A stretch of 64,000 nt of DNA from Micromonospora sp. C31 (lineage in GTDB: Bacteria > Actinomycetota > Actinomycetes > Mycobacteriales > Micromonosporaceae), in assembly GCF_018070575.1 (NCBI RefSeq), contig NZ_JAGPXN010000008.1, positions 62,001-126,000 of the forward strand, written 5' to 3'. The stretch's first letter is position 1. Each line of letters opens with the position of its first letter. The translations under genes were made by a program, and so were the position numbers. Positions 63,895-64,000 of this stretch are shown here, one piece after another. The notes under the pieces were generated by a model that saw nothing but the letters and a program-made list of their open reading frames with translations, did no database searches and was not told where the DNA came from.

Positions 63895-64000
63895 GCCGGA
63901 TGGACGCCTTGTCGGCACGTGCCGCTGCTGAGCTCAGGACCGAGCCAATGACGCCGCTGGGCCGGTCTCGCTTCGACAGGACGCCGTGCCAGCCTGTAGC

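Overview
The window is the replication-origin neighbourhood of a very GC-rich actinobacterial chromosome. Codons almost always end in G or C. Gene content and order match the origin region of mycobacteria and their relatives. The protein sequences, the long disordered tails and the mycothiol/inositol genes suggest Micromonosporaceae, probably Micromonospora or a close relative; the genus is an inference from memory of such proteins, not a database result.

Layout. (1) 1-3.3 kb: end of an upstream gene, a GT87-type membrane glycosyltransferase, a phosphoribosyltransferase, a zinc-ribbon protein and a mycothiol-dependent isomerase-like protein. (2) 3.35-11.3 kb: dnaB carrying two inteins, a Trp-repeat membrane protein, then the ribosomal cluster rpsF-ssb-rpsR-rplI. 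(3) 11.9-22.1 kb: endonuclease IV, two polytopic membrane proteins, a class A penicillin-binding protein, a DUF5318 protein, and a PadR regulator upstream of inositol-1-phosphate synthase. (4) 22.4-25.8 kb: O6-alkylguanine methyltransferase, a small membrane protein, and an NfeD-flotillin pair. (5) 26-40.6 kb: CCA-adding enzyme, MurJ, a membrane pseudokinase, sigma factor and anti-sigma, trxB-trxA, a CwlM-like amidase, a GNAT protein, an aminotransferase, a D-Ala-D-Ala ligase-like enzyme and a HIT-like protein. (6) 40.7-48.2 kb: four parS sites and a DnaA-box cluster in a 1.3-kb non-coding stretch, then parB-parA-rsmG-jag-yidC-yidD-rnpA-rpmH on the minus strand. (7) 48.2-63.8 kb: dnaA, oriC, dnaN, gnd, recF, dciA, a hypothetical gene, gyrB, gyrA with an intein, a DUF3566 membrane protein, tRNA-Ile, a 42-residue DLW-39-like protein and tRNA-Ala.

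How it works together. DnaA, the box array at 50.87-51.34 kb, DciA (probable helicase loader), DnaB, SSB, the clamp DnaN, RecF and gyrase make up initiation and early elongation. ParA/ParB and six parS sites segregate the origin. MurJ, the pseudokinase, the CwlM-like protein, the PBP and the ligase serve the peptidoglycan layer. YidC, YidD, RnpA and L34 form the usual membrane-insertion and RNA-processing cluster.

The most interesting points are three inteins in two replication proteins (one apparently a class 3 intein with an eight-cysteine insertion), atypical codons in the exteins beside the inteins, parS sites that encode the peptide VSRET in the ParA tail, DnaA-box groups at dnaB, parB, gyrA and murJ outside oriC, a perfect 25-bp palindrome at the padR-ino1 promoter, a SigR/SigH-like promoter at trxBA, and a series of leaderless-type starts. 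No CRISPR array, insertion sequence or prophage was seen.
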